A stretch of DNA of 64,000 nt, taken from assembly GCF_025860405.1 (NCBI RefSeq), contig NZ_CP063785.1, positions 5,705,390 to 5,769,389 on the forward strand, given 5' to 3'. A program made the translations under genes and the position numbers. A model generated the notes under the pieces. That model was given only the letters and a program-made list of their open reading frames with translations. It had not been told where the DNA came from and ran no database searches. Origin of the DNA: Tolypothrix sp. PCC 7712 (GTDB taxonomy: Bacteria > Cyanobacteriota > Cyanobacteriia > Cyanobacteriales > Nostocaceae). Position 1 is the first letter of the stretch, and every line of letters begins with the position of its first letter. Positions 9,201 through 19,000 of this stretch are shown here, piece by piece.

Positions 9201-11948
9201 CTTGGCATAAATTGCTTCTAGTACGCCTTTGTCACACTTTTGGGCGGGGAGGTAAACAAATAAGCGCTGGGAGTTGTTCGCTAAATGGCGGAGAAACATT
9301 GATTTACCTAAACCAGATTCGCCTTCTAAGACGATTTGCCCTTGCAGTGTGGGGATTGCTTGGGTAATTGGTTGAATTTCTGGTGTTATGTTGTCCGTGA
9401 AATCTGTCTTTGGCTGTACCCCTTTTCGCAAAATCCTACTTGTCATTGCGAACGGAGCGACAGCGTAGTGAAGCAATCGCAAGATCCGGAGATTGCTTCG
9501 CTCCACTGCGTTACGCTCGCAATGACGGCTGATAAATTTCGCTAGAAAATTTTGCTTTCTTCCCCATTCCCCCTTCCCCTGTCCCTTTCCCCCTCCCCCC
9601 CGTGGAACCTTGACAAAAGACTCACCAAAATAAGCTTGCTCAACGAAATTATCTAACCCCGCATCTGCTAGCAGCAAAGGTTGAAATGGTTCTAACAATC
9701 TTTGACGCAGCCAAGGAACCCAAGTTAAGAGTAAGCCAATGTAACCAAAACCGAGAATTCGCCTTGCCCAAGGATTCCAGAATAAAGGTGCGAGAATTTG
9801 GGTAAATTTAGGGTAGGCAAGGATGAGGGTAAGCCAAATGGCAAGGTGAATGAGGATGATGTTTCTGGCGAGGAAAAACCACTTCCAAAATGCTAGATTA
9901 TCAATGACACGCTGCAAAGTATCAGCTTCGTTATATCCACCTTTTTTAAGGTTTTCATGGTGACGTTGAAGTAACGCGATATCCCATACTTGCCAATGAA
10001 CTAGTTTAGCAACTACAGCAATTCGTTGTGCCAATTCAACCCGCAATTCTGGAAGATAATCACTAAGTTTCCAGGCTTGATCAAACAATTCCATGATTTC
10101 TCTACCCTTGTCAGGAGTCAAATCATTTGGTTTGGTCTTAGGCTTGCCAATCCATTGCATCAAAGTTTCTACATTTTCGTCGCCACCACCGATGAAATGC
10201 GCCAGAAATCTTAATTGACTTACGCCAGAAGGATATTTTTGCACTATATCCAGAACTTGCACTAAAACGGGCAAACCTTGCTTACCTAGTTTTAATAAAG
10301 CTTCCAGTGTCGCACTAAGGACATCGGAGTCAGAATCTTTGAGGAGTGCAGCGACGTTGGCGGCAAAGTCTTTGGCTTGTATCTGCCCCAGTGCAGAAGC
10401 TGCGGCACTACGGACATATGATTGAGAATCTTTGAGGAGTGTGGCGACATTGGCAGCAATATCTTTGGCTTGCATCTGCCCCAGTGCCGAGGCTGCGGCA
10501 CTACGGACATATGATTCAGAATCTTTGAGGAGTGCGGCGACATTCGCGGCAAAGTCTTTGGCTTGCATCTGCCCCAGTGCAGAGGCTGCGGCACTACGGA
10601 CATATGATTCAGAATCTTTGAGGAGTGCGGCGACATTCGCGGCAAAGTCTTTGGCTTGCATCTGCCCCAGTACAGAGGCTGCGGCACTACGAGCATCAGA
10701 GTCAGAATCTTTGAGGAGTGCGGCAACGTTGGCGGCAAAGTCTTTGGCTTGCATCTGCCCCAGTGCCGAGGCTGCGGCACTACGGACATATGATTGAGAA
10801 TCTTTGAGGAGTGCGGCAACGTTGGCGGCAAAGTCTTTGGCTTGCATCTGCCCCAGTGCAGAGGCTGCGGCACTACGAGCATCAGAGTCAGAATCTTTGA
10901 GGAGTGCGGCGACGTTGGCGGCAAAGTCTTTGGCTTGCATCTGCCCCAGTGCCGAGGCTGCGGCACTACGAGCATCAGAGTCAGAATCTTTGAGGAGTGT
11001 GGCGACATTGGCAGCAATATCTTTGGCTTGTATCTGCCCCAGTGCCGAGGCTGCGGCACTACGAGCATCAGAGTCAGAATCTTTGAGGAGTGCGGCGACC
11101 TTGGCGGCAATGTCTTTGGCTTGCATCTGCCCCAGTGCTTTGGCTGCGGCACTACGGACATATGATTCAGAATCTTTGAGGAGTGCGGCGACGTTGGGGG
11201 CAAAGTCTTTGGCTTGCATCTGCCCCAGTGCTTTGGCTGCGGCACTACGGACATTCCAGTTAGAATCTTTGAGGAGTGCGGCGACGTTGGCGGCAAAGTC
11301 TTTGGCTTGCATCTGCGCCAATGCATCGGCTGCGGCACTACGAGCATCAGAGTCAGAATCTTTGAGGAGTGCGGCGACGTTGGCGGCAAAGTCTTTGGCT
11401 TGCATCTGCGCCAATGCATCGGCTGCGGCTCTACGAGCATCAGAGTCAGAATCTTTGAGGAGTGCGGCGATGTTGGCGGCATAGTCTTTAGCTTGCAGCT
11501 GCCCCAGTGCCGAGGCTGCGGCTCTACGAACATATGATTCAGAATCTTTGAGGAGTGCGGCGACGTTGGCGGCAAAGTCTTTGGCTTGCATCTGCCCCAG
11601 TGCCGAGGCTGCGGCTCTACGAGAAAGGCTCTTTTCTTCTTTTTCTTCTGTGTCTGGTGGCAATAGCTGCTTAACAAGCAGATTTACAACATCTTGATAG
11701 TTGGGAATTTGCTTTTTGGGATTATCTAGCTTGTATTCTCCCAATTTATTTACCGCTTCTAGCCTCACTCCAGCATAGGGGTCTGCCAGGGCTGCGAGAA
11801 TGCCTTTAATTTCCCAATCTTGAGGCTTGGGTTTGGGTTCTTCTTCGGCATTTACCCAACTCAGGGAAAAGATAACAGTTAGTACACAAGTAAAAATAAA
11901 CAGGAAAATCCGCGATAACCTGCGACGGTTGCCGGCATTTTTGGGCAT
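6177..11948 (-). CDS. HEAT-repeat / NACHT / AAA multidomain membrane protein
   Basis: Giant protein (about 1923 residues from ATG 11948; an upstream ATG at 11984 gives 1935; residues below use the longer form). N-terminal signal-like segment (RRLSRIFLFIFTCVLTVIFS). Residues about 120-555 are 14 near-identical 31-residue HEAT repeats. Hydrophobic segments lie near 705-727 and 741-757. A NACHT NTPase follows (Walker A EGESGLGKS near 890, Walker B LDICIDGLNEV near 950), then a helical region and a second AAA-like ATPase (SFFGR, GLRKSGKTS near 1545, ILCFLDEVERI near 1645, SGGHPFVSRQLARFL). This is STAND/NLR-like architecture, so signalling or defence is inferred, not shown. Two repeat insertions are carried in frame (residues about 816-848 and 1013-1139). 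With an N-terminal signal plus two spans, NACHT would face outward, so one hydrophobic segment probably does not span. Confidence 0.85.
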   Translation of the reverse strand: MPKNAGNRRRLSRIFLFIFTCVLTVIFSLSWVNAEEEPKPKPQDWEIKGILAALADPYAGVRLEAVNKLGEYKLDNPKKQIPNYQDVVNLLVKQLLPPDTEEKEEKSLSRRAAASALGQMQAKDFAANVAALLKDSESYVRRAAASALGQLQAKDYAANIAALLKDSDSDARRAAADALAQMQAKDFAANVAALLKDSDSDARSAAADALAQMQAKDFAANVAALLKDSNWNVRSAAAKALGQMQAKDFAPNVAALLKDSESYVRSAAAKALGQMQAKDIAAKVAALLKDSDSDARSAAASALGQIQAKDIAANVATLLKDSDSDARSAAASALGQMQAKDFAANVAALLKDSDSDARSAAASALGQMQAKDFAANVAALLKDSQSYVRSAAASALGQMQAKDFAANVAALLKDSDSDARSAAASVLGQMQAKDFAANVAALLKDSESYVRSAAASALGQMQAKDFAANVAALLKDSESYVRSAAASALGQMQAKDIAANVATLLKDSQSYVRSAAASALGQIQAKDFAANVAALLKDSDSDVLSATLEALLKLGKQGLPVLVQVLDIVQKYPSGVSQLRFLAHFIGGGDENVETLMQWIGKPKTKPNDLTPDKGREIMELFDQAWKLSDYLPELRVELAQRIAVVAKLVHWQVWDIALLQRHHENLKKGGYNEADTLQRVIDNLAFWKWFFLARNIILIHLAIWLTLILAYPKFTQILAPLFWNPWARRILGFGYIGLLLTWVPWLRQRLLEPFQPLLLADAGLDNFVEQAYFGESFVKVPRGGGGKGQGKGEWGRKQNFLAKFISRHCERNAVERSNLRILRLLHYAVAPFAMTSRILRKGVQPKTDFTDNITPEIQPITQAIPTLQGQIVLEGESGLGKSMFLRHLANNSQRLFVYLPAQKCDKGVLEAIYAKLRGQVDDTKFLKNLIYNRALDICIDGLNEVTADTRAKVSQFAESFFGGNIIMTTQPLDWVPPSTAKKYELQPLQREQIERFLLTRGLGIGDWGLGTGERGLGNGENVGCVTPQANAPSETDVPSEISGALGLSSITHPTQNDVGCVTPQANAPSETDVPSEISGALGLSSITHPTQNDVGCVTPQANAPSEAGVPSDASGALGLSSITHPTQSKYAQACTNYLAEAFNEQQSPEDLAAAKRILSNPMDLTLVALMLSQGQQPNLFRLQEQQYQLMSAEYQREWHQVFPLKRFSQAVYQMRLNDQTIIPAQEFQRELTSLEDEKYKMVISRQWENDKGEAEKIWYFRHDKIMEFFLVQNFLGEGEAVQERVNQHINDPRFRGVYLLLANLLPLDAAVELREHIIEYAANSKDHTLSDKFFQLVQLRLPSQWTQAETFKQFLQQHEQKTEYLDLVAKFLEQVDAQVKREKEYLIIESITSSLSSYAPFPVLITVDTPTDKDIIQLVELAQQLPTEQTQKAGLLIYKLPPDTTARMEIAKVRLRDAFLLIPMPLSSVEKALSNKYDCIGLLEEYTDRYLQRADFFDDRNAITDTLSFFGRTELLQRLGEELIRYQGVGLFGLRKSGKTSVLFQLDFMLREYPIVRIDLQSYSNSRYGANLFNKFIQCLSTLESAEPLPQFPPFATDKPASELASEFIQRVNQLASAIQKNNQYKLPILCFLDEVERIIPTPADSREKAEEFNAVFGALRVLCQQQRQISLLIADVHPDCNRINYWSQPGVATNPVYSFFKEIFLAPFSTDETQDMLVNLGKLMGLEFDTDTPQQIHNQSGGHPFVSRQLARFLTEKIKDNNTKLNQNGNLLITWAMVEPYLARTLTQKGELKNYLEKSIWEDLEKRNFQVAISILRVIACNEPFHDKIPQAALLHHLQSRFTANQCLDACNWLTNVGLLYQEEIEHQDFYHLRIPLLSHWIQMQMTVEESEQCRILVENVPSITTASPLQIPPTSSDAAT
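8567..8946. repeat. Three tandem 108-bp repeats plus STRR inserted in frame in the NACHT gene
   Basis: Units begin at 8567, 8675 and 8783 with exact 108-bp spacing (36 codons). Each runs from GCGTAGGGTGYGTTATGG to GTAACACACCCTAC, so each unit is itself inverted-repeat-bounded. The block continues into a 7-bp STRR (CCCCAGT/CCCCAAT) at about 8885-8946. On the minus strand the unit reads as GCVTPQANAPSE...GALGLSSITHPTQ without stops. Single related elements lie outside genes near 53810-53850 and 57610-57695. Confidence 0.93.
9442..9526. repeat. REP-like palindromic element inside the NACHT gene
   Basis: The segment runs from GTCATTGCGAACGGAGCGAC to CGCTCGCAATGAC and is a long imperfect palindrome. 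Family members are at 12742-12873, 47486-47574 and 54955-55048, all intergenic. Here it is translated in frame (ISRHCERNAVERSN ... LHYAVAPFAMTS) between the membrane segments and the NACHT domain. Confidence 0.9.
10316..11620 (-). repeat. Fourteen 93-bp coding repeats (HEAT array)
   Basis: Fourteen consecutive 93-bp units encode the 31-residue consensus SAAASALGQMQAKDFAANVA plus ALLKDSDSDAR. Variation is concentrated in the last six residues (SDSDAR, SESYVR, SQSYVR, SNWNVR). The DNA identity between units is high enough that other frames also stay open. The units are translated, adjacent and without unique spacers, so this is not a CRISPR array. Confidence 0.95.
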
Positions 11949-12117
11949 GATGGGGAGACAGAACAAAAGGCTCTTAGTTGTCATTTGTTCTTGGTCATTT
12001 GTCCTTTGTCCAATTAAGTTAGTGTAGCAGTGGGATTGGCTGGGTGGGAAGAAGGGGGAAAGGGGAAGGGGGAAGGGGGAAGGGGGAAAATTAAGGGATT
12101 CACAACCAATTAGATCT

Positions 12118-12330
12118 GGTTGTTTACCAATGAGCGCTCATCCATAGAGAACATCGGTTCCTTCATGACCAACGTGATCGGGTTGTCTATCAATGAGCGC
12201 TCATCCATAGAGAACATCGGTTCCTTCACAACCAACGTGATCGGGTTGTCTATCAATGAGCGCTCATCCATAGAGAACATCGGTTCCTTCACAACCAACG
12301 TGATCGGGTTGTCTATCAATGAGCGCTCCT
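12118..12330. repeat. 63-bp tandem repeat, three full units plus a partial
   Basis: Units start at 12118, 12181 and 12244, with a partial unit from 12307. Each contains GGTTGTCTATCAATGAGCGC, TCATCCATAGAGAACATCGG and TTCCTTCACAACCAACGTGA. GAGCGCTC is a perfect 8-bp palindrome in each unit, and GGTTGT/ACAACC give further dyad symmetry. Units 2 and 3 are almost identical; unit 1 has a few changes. The degenerate right end repeats GAGCGCTC and CAACCAGCGCTC. Confidence 0.93.
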
Positions 12331-12403
12331 TCGTTCACAACCAGCGCTCATTCACAACCAATGAGGTCTCATTTATTGAAAAGGCGATCGCTTTGTCTAT
12401 GAA

Positions 12404-12582
12404 TAAGGGATTTCCAAGAAATAAATTATTCCATCTTGTGGGGCGGGCATCTTGCCCGCGACATAATCTGGGCGGACAAGATGTCCACCCCACAATAAAT
12501 ACTGGGATATTTTTTTATTTGGAAGTCCCTAAGGGATTTCCAAGAAATAAATTATTCTATCTTGTGGGGCGGGCATCTTGCC
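12404..12582. repeat. Family A MITE, copy 2 (inverted) plus a truncated third copy
   Basis: The full copy spans 12404-12532 and is inverted relative to 3735-3863. Immediately adjacent, sharing the TAAGGGA junction, a second copy in the same orientation runs 12530-12582 and breaks off at GGGCATCTTGCC, where the AGTGGTGTCAAC end of a family X element begins. Confidence 0.85.
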
Positions 12583-13025
12583 AGTGGTGTCAACTTAAGG
12601 TGAAACCCGCTTGGGTACTAGGTTTCGCCCTCACCCCCAGCCCCTCTCCCAGAGAGCTACGGTGTACACACAAGTCTTAAAATTCCCCCTAGTACTTGGT
12701 TTCGTCATCTAACTAATGGTTGTGCGATCGCTCTGGAAGCCTGTCATTGCGTTCGCGTAGCGTCTCGTAGAGAGGAGGAACGACGTTCGCGGAGCGTTCT
12801 CGAAGAGTAGCAATCGCAAAAACCACGGGATTATGTGATTACTTCGCTCCGCTATCGCTGCGCTCGTAATGACATTTTAAGGGGACTATAACGCCTGAAA
12901 CCCTTGTAGATAGTACTTGTGTGTACACCATAGCTCCCAGAGAGAGAAGGGAGCAAGAGATTTAATTCCCCTTCTCCCGCAGGAGAAGGGGTTAGGGGAT
13001 GAGGGCGCGAGGTATTTGTACAAGG
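12583..13025. mobile_element. Nested elements: family X interrupted by family Y with 9-bp target duplication
   Basis: The outer element starts AGTGGTGTCAACTTAAG. At 12656-12934 it is interrupted by a 279-bp element with terminal repeats GCTACGGTGTACACACAAGT and ACTTGTGTGTACACCATAGC. The 9 bp TCCCAGAGA occur on both sides (12647-12655 and 12935-12943). The outer sequence resumes with GAGAAGGGAGCAAGAG and ends near TTTGTACAA. A REP palindrome (12742-12873) lies inside the inner element. Neither layer has coding capacity. Confidence 0.85.
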
Positions 13026-13059
13026 CAGTGCCTTGCCCTTAATTCCTCTACCTCACAAA

Positions 13060-16000
13060 TTAATTTGCTTGCTTTAGACAACGCTGCAGAATTTCCGCCA
13101 AAATTTGCACCCGAGGTTCTCTTAACATCCCATAGTGTTCACCAGGAATATCAAGAATTTCTACATTCCCAGCTACTAAATTGCTCCAACCGAAATCAGC
13201 CGAGAGCGTTTCTTGTGGACGTTGAATTTTACAACGGTAAAGAGAGACGTTACCTGGATAAATTCCCTGAGGTTTGTAATCTTCGGCTGCTTGTTCGTTA
13301 CAGTCAATCAAATTTAAGTATTGGGGAGTGAGAGTTTGTAGTTCAGATAATCCCTCTAGTAATCCTTGCTTATAATTTACTTGACCAGAGCGGTAGAGTA
13401 CCCGAGCTTTGATGTAATTCCACCTGTCTTTATGCTCAAGTTGCCAGATATTATTTAAATGAATCTGGATACATTGAAGCAAAGATGGACGAATACTGAC
13501 AAAATTGGGAGCGCTACGATCAAACAATGCTAAGTGTGCAACATTCTGTCCTTGAGCATTTAATTGTCGTGCCATTTCAAAAGCAACTAGTCCACCAAAA
13601 GAATAACCAGCTAGAAAATAAGGGCCATTGGGCTGAACAGAGCGAATGGCTTCGACATAGTGTTGAGCCATATCTTCAACCCGTCGTAGCGGCTGTTGTT
13701 TCCCATCTAAGCCTACAGCTTGTATGCCATAAACTGGCTGATCTGGGTCAAGATAACGTGCCACCGCCTGATACTCTAAAATGTTGCCACCAACAGGATG
13801 AACACAGAATAAAGGTGGTTTTTGTTCGCCGGGTTTAATTAGTACTAAAGATGACCAAGGTGCTGACCAGCCGGATTCGCGGAGCACACCAGCTAGCTGC
13901 TCAATTGTCTGTGCCTGGAAGAGAGTAGCCAAAGGCAATTTTTGATCGCACATCTTCTCTATTTCGGCAAACAAGCGTACAGCTAATAGCGAATGACCAC
14001 CTAATTCAAAAAAGTTATCTTTAATGCCGATAGGTCGCACATTTAGAATATCTTCCCAAATTTTCGTCAGCCGCACTTCTAATTCTTCTTGGGGAGCGAC
14101 AAAAGTAGCTTCTGTCCCTTGTCTTATGTTGTCTATTGCAGGTAAGGCGCGGCGATCCACTTTGCCACTGGGAGTTAGTGGTAAAGACTCTAGCATCACA
14201 AAAGCAGCAGGCAGCATATAATCTGGTAATTTTTGCTGTAAGAAGTGCCGTAATTCGCTGCTAGTAGGCGCAGGTTCTTGATGAGGAACAAAATAAGCTA
14301 CTAAGCGTTTATCACCAGGAATATCTTCACGCACAATGATGCTTACCTGAGCTATGGCTGGGTGTTGGCTCAGTAAAGCTTCTATCTCTCCCAATTCGAT
14401 GCGGAAGCCGCGGACTTTGACTTGATTATCTATGCGTCCCAGATATTCAATGTTGCCGTCATTCAAATAACGGCACAAGTCCCCAGTTTTATAAAGCCGT
14501 GCATTTGGATCATTGCTCAAGGGATTGGGAATAAATCTTGCTGATGTTAAATCGTCGCGATTGAGATAACCTCTAGCTAGACAATCACCGCCAATATACA
14601 ACTCCCCAGCTACACCGATGGGCACTGGTTGCATACGAGAGTCAAGAATATATATCTGAGTATTGGCGATCGCTTTCCCAATTGGTGGTAATTTTGGCCA
14701 ATTCTGGACTGAATTATCTAAGGTAAAAGTAGTGACTACATGGCTTTCCGATGGGCCATAGTGATTGTGTAAAGTGCAATTTGTGACCTGCGTAAAAAAT
14801 TCCTGAATGGCAGGGGTAATCTGCAATTGTTCACCAGCAGTAATCACTTCTCGCAGATGTTGGGGGAATAATTTAGCTGTAACTGCTACTTCTGCTAGTT
14901 GTTGTAAGGCTACAAAGGGGAGAAATAGTCTATTAACAGCTTTTTGGTTGAGTAAGTTTAATAAAGCTAATGGATCGCGGCGTAATTCCTCTGCAATCAA
15001 TACTAATGTTCCGCCTGAACACCAAGTAGAGAACATTTCTTGGAAGGAAACATCAAAGCTGATGGGCGAAAATTGCAGAGTTTTTGCTTCACCTAGAACG
15101 GTGGTATTTTCTAGTTGCCACAAGATGAGATTACAAAGGGCCATTTGAGTCATCGCTACCCCTTTTGGCATCCCTGTGGAACCTGATGTATGGATTACAT
15201 AAGCGAGATTTTCTGGTTTAACCCCAGTGACTAAATTCTCGTGACTTTCTTGGTTAATATCACTCCAGTTACTATCTAAACAAACAACTTTTGTTTCATC
15301 TGCTGGCAATTCTGCCACTAAATTTTTTGTCGTCACCAGCACCATTGCTTGCGAGTTTTTGAGCATAAAACTCAATCTATCTTTGGGATAAGCCGGATCT
15401 AAAGGTACATAAGCTCCCCCGGCTTTGAGAATGCCTAATAATCCGACTACCATCTCTAAGGAGCGTTCTACACATATACCTACTCCTACATCTGGTTGCA
15501 CTCCCAGCTTGCTCAAATAATGTGCTAGTTGATTTGCCCGATTATTTAACTCTCGATAGGTAAGTTTTTGCTCTTCAAAGACGACTGCTACTGCATTTGG
15601 AGTGCGCTCTACTTGCTCTGCAAATAACTGAGGCAAACATTTATCTTGGGGATAATCTATCTGAGTGTCGTTCCAGTCTACCAATAACTTTTGTTTTTCT
15701 GGTGCTGTTAGTAGCGGTAACTCAGAAATTGCTTGTTGGGGATTAGCTACGATTGCTGTCAGCAACACTTCAAAATTTGCTGCCATGCGGCTAATTGTGT
15801 CGCTATCAAACAAATCGGTATTATATTCCCATTCACACCGCAAGCCTTCTTCGTTCTTGGATGTGATTAAGAATAAAGTCAAATCAAACTGTGCTGTGTT
15901 CTTTTCTACAGAATACTCACTTAACTTTAAACCAGGAAGCTCTTGATTTTGTAAGAAAGGATTATCAGCAAAGACTAAAAGTACTTGAAATAATGGTGAA

Positions 16001-19000
16001 TAACTTAAGTCTCGTTGCGGATGTAATTCTGCTACAAGTTTCTCAAAGGGCAAGTCAGAATGAGTATAAGCTCCCAAAGTCACTTCTTTGACCCGACCCA
16101 ATAATTCCTGAACACTCAGTTCCCCAGACAAAGGAGTCCGCATCGCTAAAGTATTCACAAAAAAGCCTACTAAGCCGCTTATTTCCTGGCGATTTCTGTT
16201 AGCAAAAGGTACACCTACTACAATATCTTCGCTATTTGTATAGCGATAAAGCAAGATGTCAAATGCTGCTAACAGAGTCATGAATAAGGTCACCCCTTCC
16301 TTCTGACTCAATAAACTCAAACCTTGGATGAGTTCATGGGATAGCGTAAAATAGTGCGAACTACCTCGGTATGTTTGGACTGCTGGTCTTGGTCTATCTG
16401 TCGGTAATGGTAATAAGGCTGGTGCGCCTACCATTTGTTTTTGCCAATACCCCAGTAAGGATTCTAAAACTTCTCCCTGCAACCATTCTTGCTGCCACAC
16501 AGCAAAGTCCCCATACTGGATAGGTAACTCTGCTAATTTTGGCGACTCTCCGTTACAAAATGCCGTATACAGTGCTTTCAATTCTTTGGAGATTACCGCC
16601 ATTGATTCGCCATCTGTGGCTATGTGCTGCGTGACTAACAGCAGGATATGCTCCTCTGCGGCTATTTTCAGCAAGCAACCCCGCAGCATTAAGTCTTCTG
16701 ATAAGTGGAAAATTCGCTGAGTTTCCTGGTTTAAATACTCTTTTACTGCGGTTTCTTGCTCTGATGGCGGATAGTTTTGTAAGTCAATGATTTGTAATTC
16801 TACTGGTCTTGGAGGACTAATTACCTGAATAGGTTCGCCATTTTCACTGATATAGTTTGTTCTTAATACTTCATGACGAGCGACTATGGCATCTAGAGAT
16901 TGTTGTAATGCTTCTACATTCAATCTCCCAGTGAGGTGTACGGCTTGGAAAATATGATAATCTGACCTATTTGGTTCTAATTGGTGCAAAAACCACAAAC
17001 TTTGTTGGGGATAAGATAACAAAGCTGAGTCTCTATTTGCTCTAGGGCGAATTGTCAACGCTTGAGAGTCTGTAGAAGCTGGTTCATCAGTTTTGGCAAT
17101 GCTTAGAGTTCCCAGAAGTTCAGCTATGGTTGGTGTTTTAAATAGCTGATCTAAAGATAGTTCTAGTCCAGAATATGCTTTGAGGTCAATATTTTTTCTG
17201 AGCTTAGACAGCAGTTGAACTGCAACTAAAGAATCACCGCCTAATTCAAAGAAATTATCATCAAGTCCAATGTTATCAACGCCCAAAACCTGTTGCCAGA
17301 TGTTGATAATAGTCTTCTCTAGCTGTTTTTGGGGTGTTTGAATTAGTTCAGTTTGGGATGATAATTGCTCAGAGACAGTCTCAGCTTCATCAAAAATATC
17401 TAGTGCTTTTGTTGCTGAGAGTTGAATTTTTTGTGTTGGCTTTGATGGTTCAACCCAATAGCGTTTCCTTTCAAAAGGATAAGTAGGTAAAGGAAGACGA
17501 TAATGTGGCTGTTCACTATAAAAAGCTGACCAATTTATTTCTAAACCAGCTAACCACATTTGACCGAGATTATTTAGCAAGAAACTCACATCAGAATATT
17601 CATCTTGAGGATGACGAACTGAAGTCAGAGTAATTTGCTCTTTTGGTTTATCGGGATGGCGTTGAGCTAAAGTACTTAATGTCCTTCCTGGCCCGACTTC
17701 TAATAAAATTTGCTCTGGGTTATCAAAGAATTGTTTGATACCATCAGCAAAACGTACAGCTTGACGCAGATGTTGAGCGTAATAATTGGGGTTGGTAGCA
17801 TCTTCAACCGTTATCCAAGTTCCAGTTACATTAGAAACAAAGGGAATGTTTGGCACATTCAGGCGAATTTGTTTCACCTTATCTGTAAACGGTTCTAATA
17901 TTTCTGCCATCATTTGCGAATGGAAGGCATGGGAAGTATGCAAAAACCGTCCTTCAATTTCTTTTTCTGCTAACTGTTTAGCTAATGCTTCTATTGCTGC
18001 TGTGGTTCCTGAAACTACACAATTAGAAGGACTGTTAATCACTGCAATTTGTAGCGAAGTTCCTGCTAATAATGGTTGGACTTCATGTTCAGGTAGAGGC
18101 ACAGCTAACATTGAACCAGGAGGCATAGACTCCATGAGTTGACCTCTGGTTGCAACTAAGGCTAAAGCATCTTCTAAAGTAAAGACTCCGGCTAATGTTG
18201 CTGCTACATATTCGCCAATACTATGACCAATCATGGCTACAGGGATGATTCCCCATTTCATCCATAATTTAGCAATGGCATATTCAATTACAAATAATGC
18301 AGGTTGGGTAGTAGCTGTTTGAGTTAGTTTGGCTGTGGCGGTGGCAATTTCTGCTACATTGGGATACAAAACATCGCGTAAATTAAAACCTAAATGTGGT
18401 TGTAAAATTTCACAACACAAGTCAACTTGTTCTTGGAAATAAGCTTCTGTTTCATAGAGTTCCCGTGCCATATTTACATATTGAGAACCCTGTCCAGAGA
18501 ACATGAAGACTACAGAACGCGGTTTAATTTTACCGGAATTAGTAAAAACTCGTTTTTTGTCTCTATTATTTAGAGCATTAACAGCATCTTCAATATCACT
18601 AACCGCAACGATGCGCCTGTGGTTAAAGCCTACACGACCAATACTTAAAGTATAGGCAACATCAGCTAAATTTACTTCTGGGTTTTGTTGTAAGTAATTA
18701 GCTAAATTGAGAGTTGCTGTATCTAAAGCCGAAGCAGTCTTAGCTGATAAAACTAATAATTCTTGGGAGTTTTTCGCTTTGACTTTGGACTTGCTTGTAG
18801 TGTGATCCCACTCTTCCAACACTACATGAGCATTTGTCCCACCAAAACCAAAGGCACTGACTCCTGCACGACGGGGAGAACCATTGCGTTCCCATGCAGA
18901 AAGTTTAGTGTTGACATAGAAAGGACTATGAGCAAAATCAATCTCCGGGTTAGGTTTTTCAAAGTTGAGGCTAGGCGGTATCTGTTGATGTTTCAGTGCC

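Larger units (their letters stand above)
11985..13059. other. Gene-free stretch filled with repeats
   Basis: No gene was found. In order it holds a G/A-rich STRR (about 12050-12088), a 63-bp tandem repeat (12118-12330), a full family A MITE, a truncated second family A copy, and a disrupted family X element containing a family Y element that in turn contains a REP palindrome (to about 13025). Apparent open frames on both strands follow from the repeat periods. Confidence 0.85.

Noticed and set aside
10316..11620. Possible CRISPR array in the 93-bp repeats
   Set aside because: Units are contiguous, translated and have no unique spacers.
10292..11677. A 461-codon minus-strand open frame with KTLPPTSPHSSKIL repeats
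   Set aside because: It is another frame of the 93-bp HEAT repeats; since 93 is a multiple of 3, non-coding frames stay open. The HEAT frame has recognisable repeats and continues into NACHT and AAA domains.
12118..12680. Open frames on both strands over the 63-bp repeat and adjacent MITEs
   Set aside because: The period is a multiple of 3 and the sequence is repeat DNA. No ribosome site or homology was seen. It is not a CRISPR either, because there are no spacers.
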